Shown: piece by piece, positions 18,253 through 28,954 of the stretch
Numbering within the stretch: the first letter of the stretch is position 1
Layout: every line of letters starts with the position of its first letter
Source of the DNA: Spraguea lophii
Lineage: Eukaryota > Microsporidia > Spragueidae
DNA: 35,297 nucleotides
Assembly: GCA_001887945.1 (NCBI GenBank)
Contig: LDOQ01000258.1
Span: forward strand, 1-35,297
Reading direction: 5' to 3'
Notes under the pieces: generated by a model
What the model was told of the DNA's origin: nothing
The model's database searches: none
Seen by the model: only the letters and a program-made list of their open reading frames with translations
Made by a program: the position numbers and the translations under genes

Positions 18253-19992
18253 TCATAGAAATTTATTTTCTTCTACTTCTTTTTTTAAAATAATTAATTT
18301 CTTATATATTTTTTTAAGGTTTTCTATTTCATTATATTCTTCTACTCCTATCATCAATCGTGATACAGTAGTTTCTATTTTATTTTTCAATGCTCTGATT
18401 TCATCTGCCGTATCAAATACTTTTTCTTTTTTATCTTTCTTTACATCTTTAATTCTATAAGCATATCTTAATGTATTAAGAGTATGTTCTACATTTTTTC
18501 TATCAGGTGATATAGTAGCCATAATCAATGTATTACTTTCTCCTGTAAAAGCACTTTTTAATAATTGTGTAAGCTTACTCTGTCTAAATGGAAGATATTT
18601 TGATTTCATATCAATACCTCTTATACATTCTTTAAGGACCAATAAACTTTTGTTTATTGCTGATCCTTCTGCTTTTGTAATTGAACAAGTGGAATTATTA
18701 ACAATTCTATCAGAACCTCTTTCATTTCCTGCTAAATCTACAATAGTTAACATACCATTCCCTTTAATTTGGAGTATTGCATGCGATCTAGATGATTTTT
18801 GGTTTGCTCCGGTAATTCCTGTTTTTCTTAATCTTAACCCTTCTTCCACTATTTTCATTCCTTCTTCAAAATTATTAAATTTTTTTTCTACCAAATCTTT
18901 TAAAATAACTTTTCCATCTTTTTCTCTCATTTGAACATTTTCTCTAAAATTTAGGAGATCCATTACCGTAGAAATATAAATTTCAAAAAAGGATATTTTT
19001 CCTTCCCCGATTTCTTTTATGGCTCTTGGGACCATTCCGTCATTTTCAAACATTGTATGTGTTTTACCCGTACCAGTCTGACCATATGCAATTAATGTTC
19101 CATTTTTTCCTTCTAAAGTATCTTCAACAATTTCTCTTACTGCAGTATTGTAAACGAAATCATTATTATTATCACCATTAAAAACATAATCAAAAGTAAA
19201 AGAATGTTTTTCTACGTATTTTTCTAAATCCAATTTTACCTTAGGTTCATTTACTGTTAAATTATTATTTCTTATTTCCACTATATCATTTCCATTAACA
19301 GGTCTTTTTCTTACGCATACAGATATTTTACTATTTTCTCCGATAAAAGATTCTGTATTTTCATTAACCTTATTTCTTTTCGAAAATGATAATCTAGAAG
19401 AGTTAAATGATGAATTTAAATTATTACTAAATTTAATGGAACTATTTACAGATCCTTCATCCATGGTAAATGAATTATTATATGAATTATTTTGTTCTTT
19501 TGAATTTTCAGCAGAAGAAGAAAATATAATTTTAGGACTATCATTACTTACTGAGAATGTATTTATTTTATCCTTAGGAGATAATGAACCATTAAAACTA
19601 TTATTTGAAAATAATTTTTCTTTTAGATTATTTTTTGCTGAGAATGCAGTATAATTATTTTTTGTTGTCACCACCTTCTGATTATCTTCTTTTAAGAATG
19701 GATTATTTTTAAAAAAATTATTTTTTTTAAAACTAAAAACACCATTACCCGAAGCTTTCCCGTATTCTTTTTCTTTTGAATTTACATTATTTAATTCTTC
19801 TTTATTTACATTTATTTCGTTTATTATTTCAAATACCTTTCTTCTTTCTTCAAATGTTTTTATGTTCATTTGTTGAAGATCTGTGTATTTTACTCGTGAT
19901 AACAATTCAGGCTCATCTATACCAGATTCTATAAATATGTGTAATAGATGAGATATATTCTTTTCTTTGAAAAAATCTTCTAAATTTTTCAT
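18253..19992 (-). CDS. Kinesin-13 family microtubule depolymerase with N-terminal SAM domain
   Basis: A 579-residue protein. Residues ~2-60 (LEDFFKEKNISHLLHIFIES, then LQQMNIKTFEERRKVFEIIN) look like a SAM domain, a layout found in KIF24 and protist kinesin-13s. Residues 61-220 are Asn/Ser/Lys-rich linker. The motor spans about 222-518, a central position typical of kinesin-13. It has KISVCVRKRPVN, P-loop GQTGTGKT (304-311), switch I NQKSSRSHA (397-405), switch II DLAGNERGSD (419-428), then SAINKSLLVLKECIR and PFRQSKLTQLL. Class-specific loop 2 has KLD (253-255) where kinesin-13 normally has KVD. The C-terminus (530-579) is a predicted coiled coil. Kinesin-13s use ATP to peel tubulin from microtubule ends, acting on the spindle and kinetochores. 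The start follows TACCCTCTT. Kinesin-8 or another group is less likely because of the EHTLNTLRYA tail and neck. Confidence 0.9.
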   Translation of the reverse strand: MKNLEDFFKEKNISHLLHIFIESGIDEPELLSRVKYTDLQQMNIKTFEERRKVFEIINEINVNKEELNNVNSKEKEYGKASGNGVFSFKKNNFFKNNPFLKEDNQKVVTTKNNYTAFSAKNNLKEKLFSNNSFNGSLSPKDKINTFSVSNDSPKIIFSSSAENSKEQNNSYNNSFTMDEGSVNSSIKFSNNLNSSFNSSRLSFSKRNKVNENTESFIGENSKISVCVRKRPVNGNDIVEIRNNNLTVNEPKVKLDLEKYVEKHSFTFDYVFNGDNNNDFVYNTAVREIVEDTLEGKNGTLIAYGQTGTGKTHTMFENDGMVPRAIKEIGEGKISFFEIYISTVMDLLNFRENVQMREKDGKVILKDLVEKKFNNFEEGMKIVEEGLRLRKTGITGANQKSSRSHAILQIKGNGMLTIVDLAGNERGSDRIVNNSTCSITKAEGSAINKSLLVLKECIRGIDMKSKYLPFRQSKLTQLLKSAFTGESNTLIMATISPDRKNVEHTLNTLRYAYRIKDVKKDKKEKVFDTADEIRALKNKIETTVSRLMIGVEEYNEIENLKKIYKKLIILKKEVEENKFL

Positions 19993-20700
19993 AAGAGGGT
20001 AGAAGCAATAAAAAATATAATAACAATTAAAACAATAATAGATAATAGTGTTTTTATATGAAAATTAATAGGGTTTTTTAGTTTGCTTAGGAAATGATGA
20101 GATAGAATAAATATTTTTTAAAATGATATAAGTTTTAAATTTAGAAAATTGGTAAAAGTTGATAGAAAAAATTAATACTTCTTTTTTATAAAGGGTAATA
20201 TAATAATTAAATATTTTTTTATATTTTTATATGAAAGTAATAATAGAATTAATATGTTAACGATGTTACATCCTCTCTTTATAAGTTTTAACTCTTAATA
20301 TTTATTTATTTATTATTATATTTTATAGACAGGTATATTATTTAGAAATAGATATATTTTTTTCCTGGTTTCGGGAAAGTCAAATAAATTTTAACATAAT
20401 ATCATAATATTAGACGAATAGAAGGTTTATTCGTTTTTAATAAAAATGAGTTTTGGGGGAAATTTTAATTATTTATTTTTTAAAAAAGTTTATCAATATT
20501 TTTCCTTTTTAAATATTCATTTTAGTAAATAATATTTAAACTTAATGTGATATAGAATTTGAGTTATTCATAGAATTAAGCTCTGGTATATTTTATAATA
20601 TATAAAAAAGACATATTAATCTTATCTTATTTGTTATTTGTTTATAATTACCTTTTTTTTGAGAAACTAATATGAAATTAAAAATTTTTCAAAAAACAAT
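19993..20700. other. AT-rich region, start of the gene-free half
   Basis: About 700 bases, no open frames of note and no recognisable repeat. The first ~100 bases are the 5' flank of the kinesin gene. Confidence 0.45.
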
Positions 20701-20709
20701 TTAATTATA

Positions 20710-20800
20710 CTCAAATGGCTTAGTGAATGTGGCCCACGATGTTTTGAGATCGTTGATTTTTTAATGGACAGACAAACTCCACAGTAACTGGGGTTGTCTT
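20710..20800 (+). ncRNA. Candidate structured RNA (hairpin, U-run, hairpin)
   Basis: A GC-richer island in very AT-rich sequence. It has a 5-bp hairpin (ACGAT 20736-20740 with ATCGT 20749-20753), then ATTTTTTAATGG (20756-20767), then a stronger hairpin (GACAAACTCC 20771-20780 with GGGGTTGTC 20790-20798, one bulge). Stem-loop, U-rich single strand, stem-loop is the layout around the Sm site of spliceosomal snRNAs. No U1, U2, U4, U5 or U6 signature sequence was found beside it, so the class is unknown. It could equally be a fragment of a mobile element. Confidence 0.2.
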
Positions 20801-21059
20801 ATATACGCATTAGTTTTATTTTAATTAGGCTTTTACTTCCGGCGAAACCATCATTCTATAAGTATTATTAAGATTATAACTTCATTTTTGGTATAACATT
20901 GATCGAGTCAAGACAATACAATGATTGTAATTATATTAATCAAACAATATTTTAATCTATAATAAGATTATTGTATAATCTATTATTGATTCACACTACG
21001 AATTCTCACTCACCTAATATACCTTCTTTTCCCGCTTTTTATATTTCCGTTTTAAAAAA

Positions 21060-21540
21060 TTATAGGTGAAGTATCCAAATAAACCAAATTTAAAATCAGA
21101 TTATCGCGCCACAACCGTTCAAATATCCGAGTTTTATAATTGGTTTGTTCAAGAATGGTAACATTCCGATACGATTTTTGCGAAATATAAACAAAGATTC
21201 CTTGTTAATAGACCTTTGTCTAACGTATTTTTTATATAAATAAATTGCGAATTAAAAATGTTATAAACTACGCTTCCATAAAAATAAACTCGAATTATTA
21301 TTTCGAAATGAAGATTATAAATTTCTATAAAAAGAAATTTTTTTAGCATAAAAGAAATGAATTGAATAAATTCGAATGGGGTTTTCTAATGGAACATCTG
21401 AAGAAAAGAATCGTTGAACCACATGCTTTATTTAATAACATCATTTATGAAACTCAATTGAATTATTTTGAATTAATCATATTTTGTTTTAAAATAAAAA
21501 CATTAAAATCGTTCTAAAAGATTCTTAAGATATAATTATA
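21060..21540 (+). pseudogene. Coding-like relic, possibly the N-terminal part of an ISXO2-like transposase
   Basis: Two open stretches with non-random composition: VKYPNKPNLKSDYRATTVQI..FYNWFVQEW near 21,065-21,155, and LNKFEWGFLMEHLKKRIVEP..LFNNIIYETQLNYFELIIF near 21,360-21,480. The second resembles the ISXO2-like segment in which RI.(V)...FF....L.L.E...F precedes the catalytic part. No catalytic block could be found after it. The overlapping minus-strand frame at 21,149-21,349 is low-complexity and rejected. Confidence 0.25.
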
Positions 21541-21849
21541 CATTGAATCCATTATGATAATTATTAATGGGCTCATGAATTCTGTGATGATACATAAATC
21601 AAGGATACCAAGAACAATAATAATCATCTTATAACTTTTAAATTCTAAATATAGGATTTTTCTTTTAATTTTAGAAAAAAATAAAAATATTGAAATATAT
21701 TTAATCTCCTAATGACTTTGCCTGAAGTATCAATAATACGCAAAAACTTTCTATAATATCAACTTAAATCTTTAGTTAAAATTGCATTAATAAGTCGGTA
21801 TTCATATAATAACATAATTTATCTTCATTTATAAATGATTATCTCATTA

Positions 21850-22420
21850 CATAGTTTTTCATTTATAAAAACAATTTTTAAGCATGTTAAATTATGAAGA
21901 ATATACAGGAAGGAACTAAAAAAGAACATTATTATTTTATATTGATTCCTGGATTGATTTTGAACGGTTTATCTTTGCATTGCCACAAAAAAATATTGGT
22001 TTCATTATTCCTTTTTTATATATAATAAATAATTGGAAATATTTATTGCATTTACTGGATTTTAATTGACATAAAAGTTCATCGTTTCATATTTATTTAT
22101 AACCGTTACAACAAAAATGCTTCTTATTCTTATATTTCCTGACGTTATAATCGTATGTGTTCTAACAAGAGATATTACATTTTAGATCGCATTGATATGT
22201 TGAAACCCATTTCGTCAAAAATAAGAAATTTATGTTTAAAAAAACAATCAGCGAACATTCTTCTAAGATTAATGGTATTTAAATCGTTTTTTAAATTGGT
22301 ATCATATGGTTTGTTTTAATGTAAAACAAAAATTCTCCTTATACTCTACTGATAGTTGATAAAAATATATGTTTATAAAATTTTTCATATCCGCGTGGGT
22401 TTTGAGGGGGTTTCAAGTGT
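21850..22420 (-). pseudogene. Decayed Tc1/mariner-IS630-type DDE transposase
   Basis: On the minus strand one frame gives IFDEMGFNISMRSKM (about 22,190-22,235), the block around the first catalytic Asp (F-I-D-E-S-G-F-N). After stops come NIRIRSIFVVTVINKYETMN, and then YFFVAM.., with another frame giving GNAKINRSKSIQE, which corresponds to LDNARIHxSKxI, with the catalytic Asp replaced by Gly. Many stops and frameshifts. It lies next to SINE copy 2. Confidence 0.6.
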
Positions 22421-22764
22421 GTTTTGTAGATGCGTTTTTACATGGCTGGTTATTATTTCTTTCTCTTCTTCTGGAAATATAAATATTTTCTTATCACAAA
22501 TCATTTTTTTTCTTATTCTGTTTCCATTTTTGTAAATCTTTAAAATATTATAAATTATTCCTTATTCAATACCGATAATATTTGATAAAAGAAACTATTT
22601 CTTTTTTATTTCTCATTATTTTTCGCGTTCGTTCTTCACTGCTGGTTTTTTAGTATTTGCATTATTTGTGTTTGTTCCATTTATAAAAATTTTCATGACA
22701 ATATAATTTATATTTTTTTAAATGCTTTATTTGCAGCGGAAAAATTAATCATTTATAATATATA

Positions 22765-23252
22765 TTTTTTTACGAATGAAACTTTTATTTATCAAAGTTT
22801 CCTGGCCGGTTGCGGCCTACCATGGTCTGTGACCTTCGGTTCCTCGAGCGAAATTAAACTTGTACTAACTGGTTTCGCTACAGATATGCATTAATCTCAT
22901 CTTACCTTATGCTCCAGAGTGTTAGGATTTTGCATCTGGTGCACGTCGCCGCCCCCACTTCCAGCTCTTAAGGAATTCCCAGCCTCTTTCGTTGCATAGT
23001 ATTGGCCGAGTCACAAATCAATACAGGGATTGCAACTACATCAGCTGAACACTACTTTAATCTAGTAGCGGGGCCGTCATACAAGGCACAGCTATGCTGC
23101 ACTATCGAAACCTCACCCACTCAACAACCTTTTTCTTCTCTTCTGCGTTTATTATTTTTTTTTGTTTTGAAAATTTTTTTCTGGATGAGGGATTCGAACC
23201 CGCCAGGCTTGGGGTTTGGTTACCACCCCACGACCACTGGGCCAGGCGGGAC
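22765..23252 (-). mobile_element. tRNA-derived SINE, copy 2
   Basis: Reads 5' to 3' on the minus strand from 23252 (GTCCCGCC...) to the A-tail (seven T on the plus strand, 22765-22771). The A box TGGCCCAGTGG lies at 23234-23244 and the B box GGTTCGAATCC at 23190-23200, spaced as in a tRNA gene. A 13-bp target-site duplication TTTATAATATATA (plus strand) flanks it at 22752-22764 and 23254-23266. It is very similar to copy 3 along the whole body. A 100-residue frame inside it on the plus strand is antisense to the element and not a gene. Confidence 0.9.
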
Positions 23253-23829
23253 TTTTATAATATATAAAATAATTTTTTTTTTAATTATAAACTTATTAGA
23301 TTGAGATAATAATAATTTGTAAAATGTTCTTTTAAATACAGTCGACACCTTTATTGAAGAAATAAAAGTTACAACATAACCAGGATTGTTTAATATATTT
23401 TAAAACCTGATTGGGTCGTTTAATTATCCGGTGTCATTAGGAATTCTTACTGGAAATAAGACATGTAAAGCTATAAAGAACGTATGAATTTAAAAACTTC
23501 TGACAGCATATTTATGTTTAGATGTGGATGTAATAGAAACATTATATCAAATAGAAAATATACTTTTTCTCGGATATTAAGTTATCGGTCAGAAAAATAC
23601 ATCATACTTTATATAAAATATCAAAAAAAAATTAAAATATAAAAGAATAAGAGAACAAATAAATAATGGTAAAAATGTTTAATTTATATTTTTAAAAAAT
23701 AAATGAAAATATCAGTTAATCTGTGCAAATAAATACCTTATAATAAACAATCCAAATTTTTACAACAAACAAAATATCAATAAAAGCATATGAACTATCT
23801 AAAAAACCATATGGACTTTTTTGTTGGCT
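23253..23829. other. AT-rich region between SINE copy 2 and a transposase relic
   Basis: No gene recognised. The stretch near 23,340-23,620 is somewhat less AT-rich and may be a further decayed element, but no motif could be read. Confidence 0.4.
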
Positions 23830-24520
23830 CAAAAATCATAGATTAATTTTATCTAAAAGAGATGCCAATTGAATGCCGTGAACAAATAGAACTATTTAGA
23901 TATAGATGTCTACTTTAAAATGTAAGAAAAAACAGTTTTTTTGATGGTTTTAAAACTTGTATCCACGAAATATTTCAAATATCACAGGAAATATGTAATA
24001 ACACAACATATAAACGTGTATAAAAGAAACGAAACTAAGTTATAGAGCAATGAATTCTATAATAAATAAATTAAAAACTGTGACAATCAAAAATAAAAAA
24101 AATAAAATAGGTGGATATGATAACATAATAGAAATCGATGAGACGCAGTCTCAAAAATTAAATATAATACCGTAGGGGTTCTAAAATAATTTTGGGCAGG
24201 TGGAGTCATTTCTAGGAACACAAAAGAAGTGTTTTTTATTATGTCAAAAACAAAAGAAATGCAGAAGTTATTGAAAAAGTAATCAAAAATAACCTTAATA
24301 GACGAACAAAAATAATAACAGATGATTGGAAAGCCTATTCAAAACCCAATTTTGGTTCATGAAACAATTAATAACGTAAGAACTTTGTATACCCACACAA
24401 CAAAGAAATACAAACTCAAACTAATGAAATTACGTGGAGGTATTAAAAAAAATATCTAAAAAAACAACTTATACAGAGTATAAATGGGTTAATAACACAA
24501 ATTTCACTTTATTTTTATTT
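23830..24520 (+). pseudogene. ISXO2-like (IS1595-type) transposase pseudogene
   Basis: The most readable ISXO2-like copy. The N-terminal zinc-ribbon-like part gives LFRYRC...KCKKKQFFDGF, then KTCIHEIFQISQEICN. The first catalytic block is NKIGGYDNIIEIDETQSQK (about 24,100-24,155). After shifts it continues with GGVISRNTKEVFFIMSK, VIKNNLNRRTKIITDDWKAY (second catalytic Asp, about 24,275-24,335), then NFVYPHNKEIQTQTNEI and KKYLKKQLIQSINGL. This is nearly full length, but at least four frameshifts or stops make it inactive. These transposases (DDE-type, related to bacterial IS1595) are widespread in microsporidia. Confidence 0.8.
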
Positions 24521-25869
24521 CAAATCAAAAAAAGTCTTTTTCGTGAGCTCTTAAACGGTTTAAAGTGTATTAAATGATTATTCTATTTGTTTTATTCTTG
24601 TCGTTTCTTTTTTTAACCTCTTCTTTATAGGGTCTTTATTTGCATATCTTACCTAATTTTTTATACCATTGTGGATTCACTAGAGGAAATATTAATATAT
24701 ATATACAAATAACTACATTAAAACAAAGTATACAACTTTACAGCAATAGTAAAATGGAAAATTTCTGAAATTAAGATATAAAATTAAAAAACTGTTAATA
24801 AATGATAAACAAAAAATTAAAAAACCAAATAAATATATCATTTATTACTTTCATGTATAATCAAAAATATAATTCTTGTTTAAATACAATAGGTATAATA
24901 ATTGTTACGTTTAAATGTTATTTTATGTATCAATTTGTTTTGCAATTAATTTTTTAATTACAAATAAATTAAAACATAACAAATCAATTGAGACTGATTA
25001 AAATTTATTAATATTTTAATTTATCACGATACAATCTATAAATAAAAACAAAGGATTTTAAAATAACATTTTTTTAAAACGTTACAATGTCCTAATTAAA
25101 TATAATATTTAACTTAATTTCAATATAACATTATCAAAGAATTTATGTTATATTTGCTATTAATATATTTTATTTAATAAAAAATATATATTCAAGTTAA
25201 ACATATGATTTTATTAAAATATCTAAAATTTTAATTAAATTGTTTGATTTAGTAATTATATACTAATAAAAAAAAGGAATAAAAACTAAGAAAACAATAC
25301 CCTACTTAATATATTTGTATAAAAAATCAAAATAATATTCGGACCAATATCGATATTATCATACCACCTTTAATCTTAACATTGTTTTCTGATGTTACTG
25401 TTTCTGTATTTATTATTGATGTCTCGGATCGTTTTACTCTAATTCCCGCTATTTTTTTAGATATTGATATTTAAATAATAAATATAAGTAATGCCCTTAC
25501 AATTGGATATTTTAATACAACTATGTTTATTATCAAATTTAAATGATACGAGCTCCCTGAAATTTTAATAATAAGTCAACCATATAATTATAATTTATAC
25601 CAAATTAATTTTTAATCAAATTATTATATAAATAAACACATAAATGATCTAATCGCTTTACAAGTATTATCAACGAGATTGTTATGTTTAGAATTTATTA
25701 AATACCCAATGCGTATAAACATATTTATAACAACATTGCCTATTATTATGTTAGTGTAAAATAACATAGCAATTATCAGTATTTCGTTTTCTGGTACATT
25801 ACTGCCATTTTCATCTTTTCTTTCTAATTTTCCTTTGTTATTTAATTTTAAATTTAAGAAATTATAATA
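24521..25869. other. Gene-free AT-rich region
   Basis: No gene, RNA or clear repeat. Parts of 25,300-25,560 have slightly higher GC and may extend the integrase relic that follows. Confidence 0.4.
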
Positions 25870-26130
25870 ATAACCCCTCTCTTTTTATAATTGATCACAA
25901 CATCATTATACTCTAAATTATTATTCGTAAATTCTCTACCATCATCAATCCTATTCTATAACTATGACCACCAACAATTCCATTGTCTTGTTTCACAGCT
26001 TATTATTCGTTTGTATTTCTATTAAAACATTTTGAACATTAGTTTCTTCTCCACGGTTACTTATATCACTTGCTTGTATATTTATACAATATATTAAGTA
26101 AAGAATCGATAATTTTCTATTCTTATCATA
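25870..26130 (-). pseudogene. Fragment of a gypsy-type integrase core
   Basis: On the minus strand, near 25,905-25,955, a frame reads RIDDGREFTNNNLEYNDVVI. This matches the integrase block (S)DNGxEFxN around the second catalytic Asp. Upstream, NVQNVLIEIQTNNKL is compatible with the helix before it. Only this block is legible. It may belong to the same family as the integrase relic at 29,989-31,610. Confidence 0.35.
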
Positions 26131-26528
26131 GTTATTAGTTTAATACTTCTATATATCTTACTAAAAAAATCAAAATCTTTTTCTTTCTCGTAAAGAAAAT
26201 CTAATATATTTTTACTTATCATTTCTTATTCTCGTTTAAAAAAAGATTAAATACTTATTTTTTGATCAAAATGTATAAAAAACATATTTTAAAAAAATTA
26301 TTTTTATTAATAAAAAATTAATATCTTTGTTTTCTATCTTATAAATTTTTATGTTTAAATTGTTTTTATTCTTTATAATTATAATCAAATATATAATTTA
26401 TTGATAAGATAAATAATTTAAATAGATTAACATACTGTTGGCTAAAACTAAAGCGCAATAGTAAAAATCAAATATTAAATAAAAATAATTACATAGATAT
26501 ATTTATTATAAAAAATAAGAATGCTTAT

Positions 26529-26788
26529 TGTCTTGTTCCGTAAGAGGAACAAGCCCAGTTATGTGTCTGTGGTAGATAGATAAGATGCTGGATCCTTTGA
26601 AAGATAAAGATTTTTGAGGCTGGCTCTTAAAGTTTTCATTAAAACTTTTGTTCTTAAACTTCATGGTTTATTTAAATATTTTGTTCTTAAACTCAAAAAG
26701 GAGTTTCCAAGAACCAATAAGAATATTTTTTATCCTTTCCTTCAATCTTCAACCTCTTTTTTTGTCATTACATCTTCTGTACATGACA
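26529..26788 (-). repeat. LTR (3' LTR of the minus-strand element), 260 bp
   Basis: Begins TGTCTTGTTCC and ends TACATGACA on the plus strand. Nearly identical to the LTR at 29731-29988. An 8-bp perfect hairpin CTTGTTCC (26532-26539) / GGAACAAG (26546-26553) lies at its end. Confidence 0.93.
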
Positions 26789-26802
26789 TTCTACCCTTCT
26801 TC
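26789..26802 (-). promoter_or_regulatory. Polypurine tract of the LTR retrotransposon
   Basis: On the minus strand GAAGAAGGGTAGAA directly precedes the 3' LTR (TGTCATG). This is the expected place and composition for the plus-strand DNA primer. No primer-binding site matching a tRNA 3' end was found after the 5' LTR. Confidence 0.7.
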
Positions 26803-26813
26803 GAAATAATCTT

Positions 26814-28954
26814 TTATAAAGGTTTTATGTTCTTTATATTGACCCTAAAAATGCCATTAGGTCTCTTAATATCCACAACATTCTTATTCTCTAATACTCT
26901 TACTATTGGGTAGGGTCCGAGATATTTTGGTTGAAGTTTACCTATAATATCAGAAGATATAACTTCTAAAGGTTTATTTGCTTTTATAGTTCCTTCTATT
27001 TTTCCGTGTTTTAACTTGTCTACAATATTTTTCCTGCACCAAACACAAGATGAGATTTTTTGAATAACTTGTTTATATGAAACCTTGAAATCCATGATTT
27101 TTAACGTCTTATATGTTATGTATATACCAGGGTGTCCTAATGTTTCGTGAGTTTTTATTATTATATCTTGATTGTTATGTACTAACATGGTTTTATGTTG
27201 TTGATTTTCTGTTATTCTTGATAATTTATCTGCAATAATATTTTCTTCACCTTTTATGAACTCAATAGTAATATTGTATTCATTTAACGTTTCTTTCCAA
27301 CGATTAATTCTAGAATCCTCTGATCTTGCTCTGAAGAGATTATTCTTGCTATCTGTTCTTAATATAATATTTGCATTTAATAAGATACTTCTAAATTTTA
27401 TTACCGTTTTAAAAATGGCAAAAGCTTTTTTTTCGACAACAGTGTAGTTTGTTTCACTATTATTTAATTTGTAGCTGTATATGCCAATGATTCCAGTTTT
27501 TTGATAAATAATTCCTCCAATGCCTCTGTTACTAGCGTCAGTTTCAATAAAGAAAGGTTTGGAAAAGTCTGGATAAGTCAATCCTTTTGTGTATGATATT
27601 TCTTTCCAAAATTCCTTAAGTTTTATTTCTTCAGTTTTATTCCATGTGATTTTATAGTTTGTCTTCAACTTATCAGTTAAAAATAGTATTTTTGTGCTTA
27701 GATCTGGAACAAAATTTCTAAATCAATTTATAAGACCTATAAGTCTTTGTAGCTGCCGTTTTGTTCTAGGCATTGTTTCTTTATTATATAAATCCACCTT
27801 TTCCGTGTTCGGATAATATCCATTTGGAGTAATATAGTGGCCTAGGTATTCTATTTTTTGTTTGCAAAATGTACTTTTCTCCAAATTAATAGTCATCCCA
27901 TGGTCGTATAATCTGTTTATAACTGTCATTACTTCTTTATGGTGTTCTGTAATATCTTTGCTATGTATTAGTATATCATCAAGGTATATTTTTACATATT
28001 CTAGGCCTCCAAGTATAGATTGCATTACCCTCTGAAAAGTTCTTGGGGCATTTGTTAAGCCGAAGGGCATTCTTAGATATTCATATTGTTGGTTTAAAAT
28101 TAAAAAACTTGTGTGTTGAATAGATGACTCATCCATCAAGATTTGATGGTATCCCATATTAAGATCTATACATGAAAATATTTTAGCCTGTGATAATTCA
28201 ATCAAACATTCTTGTAAATTCGGACAAGGAAATACTTCTTTAATTGTGTGATTGTTGAGTTCAGTATAATCTACGACTAATCTTAGCTTTTTATTCTTTT
28301 TTGATATAAAAAAGGCTGGTGATACAAACGGTGAATTAGATGGACGTATTATATTCTTTCTTTTGAGTTCACTGATATATTCTTTTGCTTCATTTCTAAT
28401 TGTGAACGGGACAGTATATTGTTTATTAACGGTTTTTGGTTGGCCTTTTAGGTGTATCTTATGTTTTTCTTTGTTGAATGTTCCTAGTATTTTTCCTTTA
28501 GCGATTTCAGAAACTTCTTTCTTTAGCGTATTAGCTTTGAGTTGACACATTACTCTATCTGCATTTTCTTCATTTTGATAATTAGATATAAAATTCATGG
28601 CAAATCCCGATAGTTCCAATGTATTGTTAGCGAGACATATTTTTGCATCATTATTCACTAAGAAATTATTTCCTATTAATAAATCAACAGGTATTTCTTC
28701 TGATACAATCATTTCAATGTTAAACGATGCATTTGGTATTTCATCAAAAGTTATTGTAGTTTTTGCTGAACAATCTGTTTTTATATCTGTGTTGGCGGCT
28801 GTCTTTAGTGAAATAGTTGGAATAGTATCTGTGGTTAGACCAGCTCTTTTAGTGAAATTTTTGTTTGCAATCGTGTATGTTGTCCTGTATCGATAAGGCA
28901 TCGTACTGAGTTATTAGAAATGTTTGCGTTGACGTAAAGAAGATGTCCTTTTGA
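26814..28954 (-). pseudogene. Broken pol: protease, RT, RNase H, integrase ends
   Basis: Protease: LIDTG is read in the gag frame near 28,890-28,904, and the chain then continues in another frame (TTYTIANKNF...DLLIGNNFL), so a frameshift lies near 28,885-28,895. RT: LRLVVDYTELN, CIDLNMGYHQI, MPFGLTNAPRTFQ and catalytic YLDDILIHS (about residue 306 of the open stretch 28,901-27,723). A TGA at 27,725-27,723 stands where the family has Trp (LIN-W-FR..P.LS), and the same frame continues from there. RNase H: FFIETDASNRGIGG, EKKAFAIF, RTDSKNN, ADKLSRI. Integrase: zinc-finger HETLGHPG..CVWC, then LEVISSDIIGK runs directly into LQPKYLGPYPIVRV, the GPY/F module. Everything between the first catalytic Asp and this module is deleted. 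The protein cannot integrate DNA by itself. Confidence 0.9.

Noticed and set aside
23002..23304. 100-residue frame beginning MAESQINTG, similar to a minus-strand frame at 30,440-30,700
   Set aside because: The similarity between the two looks like protein conservation but comes only from both lying antisense in copies of the same SINE. The frame is not kept in copy 1.
27723..27725. TGA read as Trp (alternative genetic code)
   Set aside because: Host genes here and the rest of pol use TGG for Trp, and other defects exist in this element, so a plain mutation is simpler.
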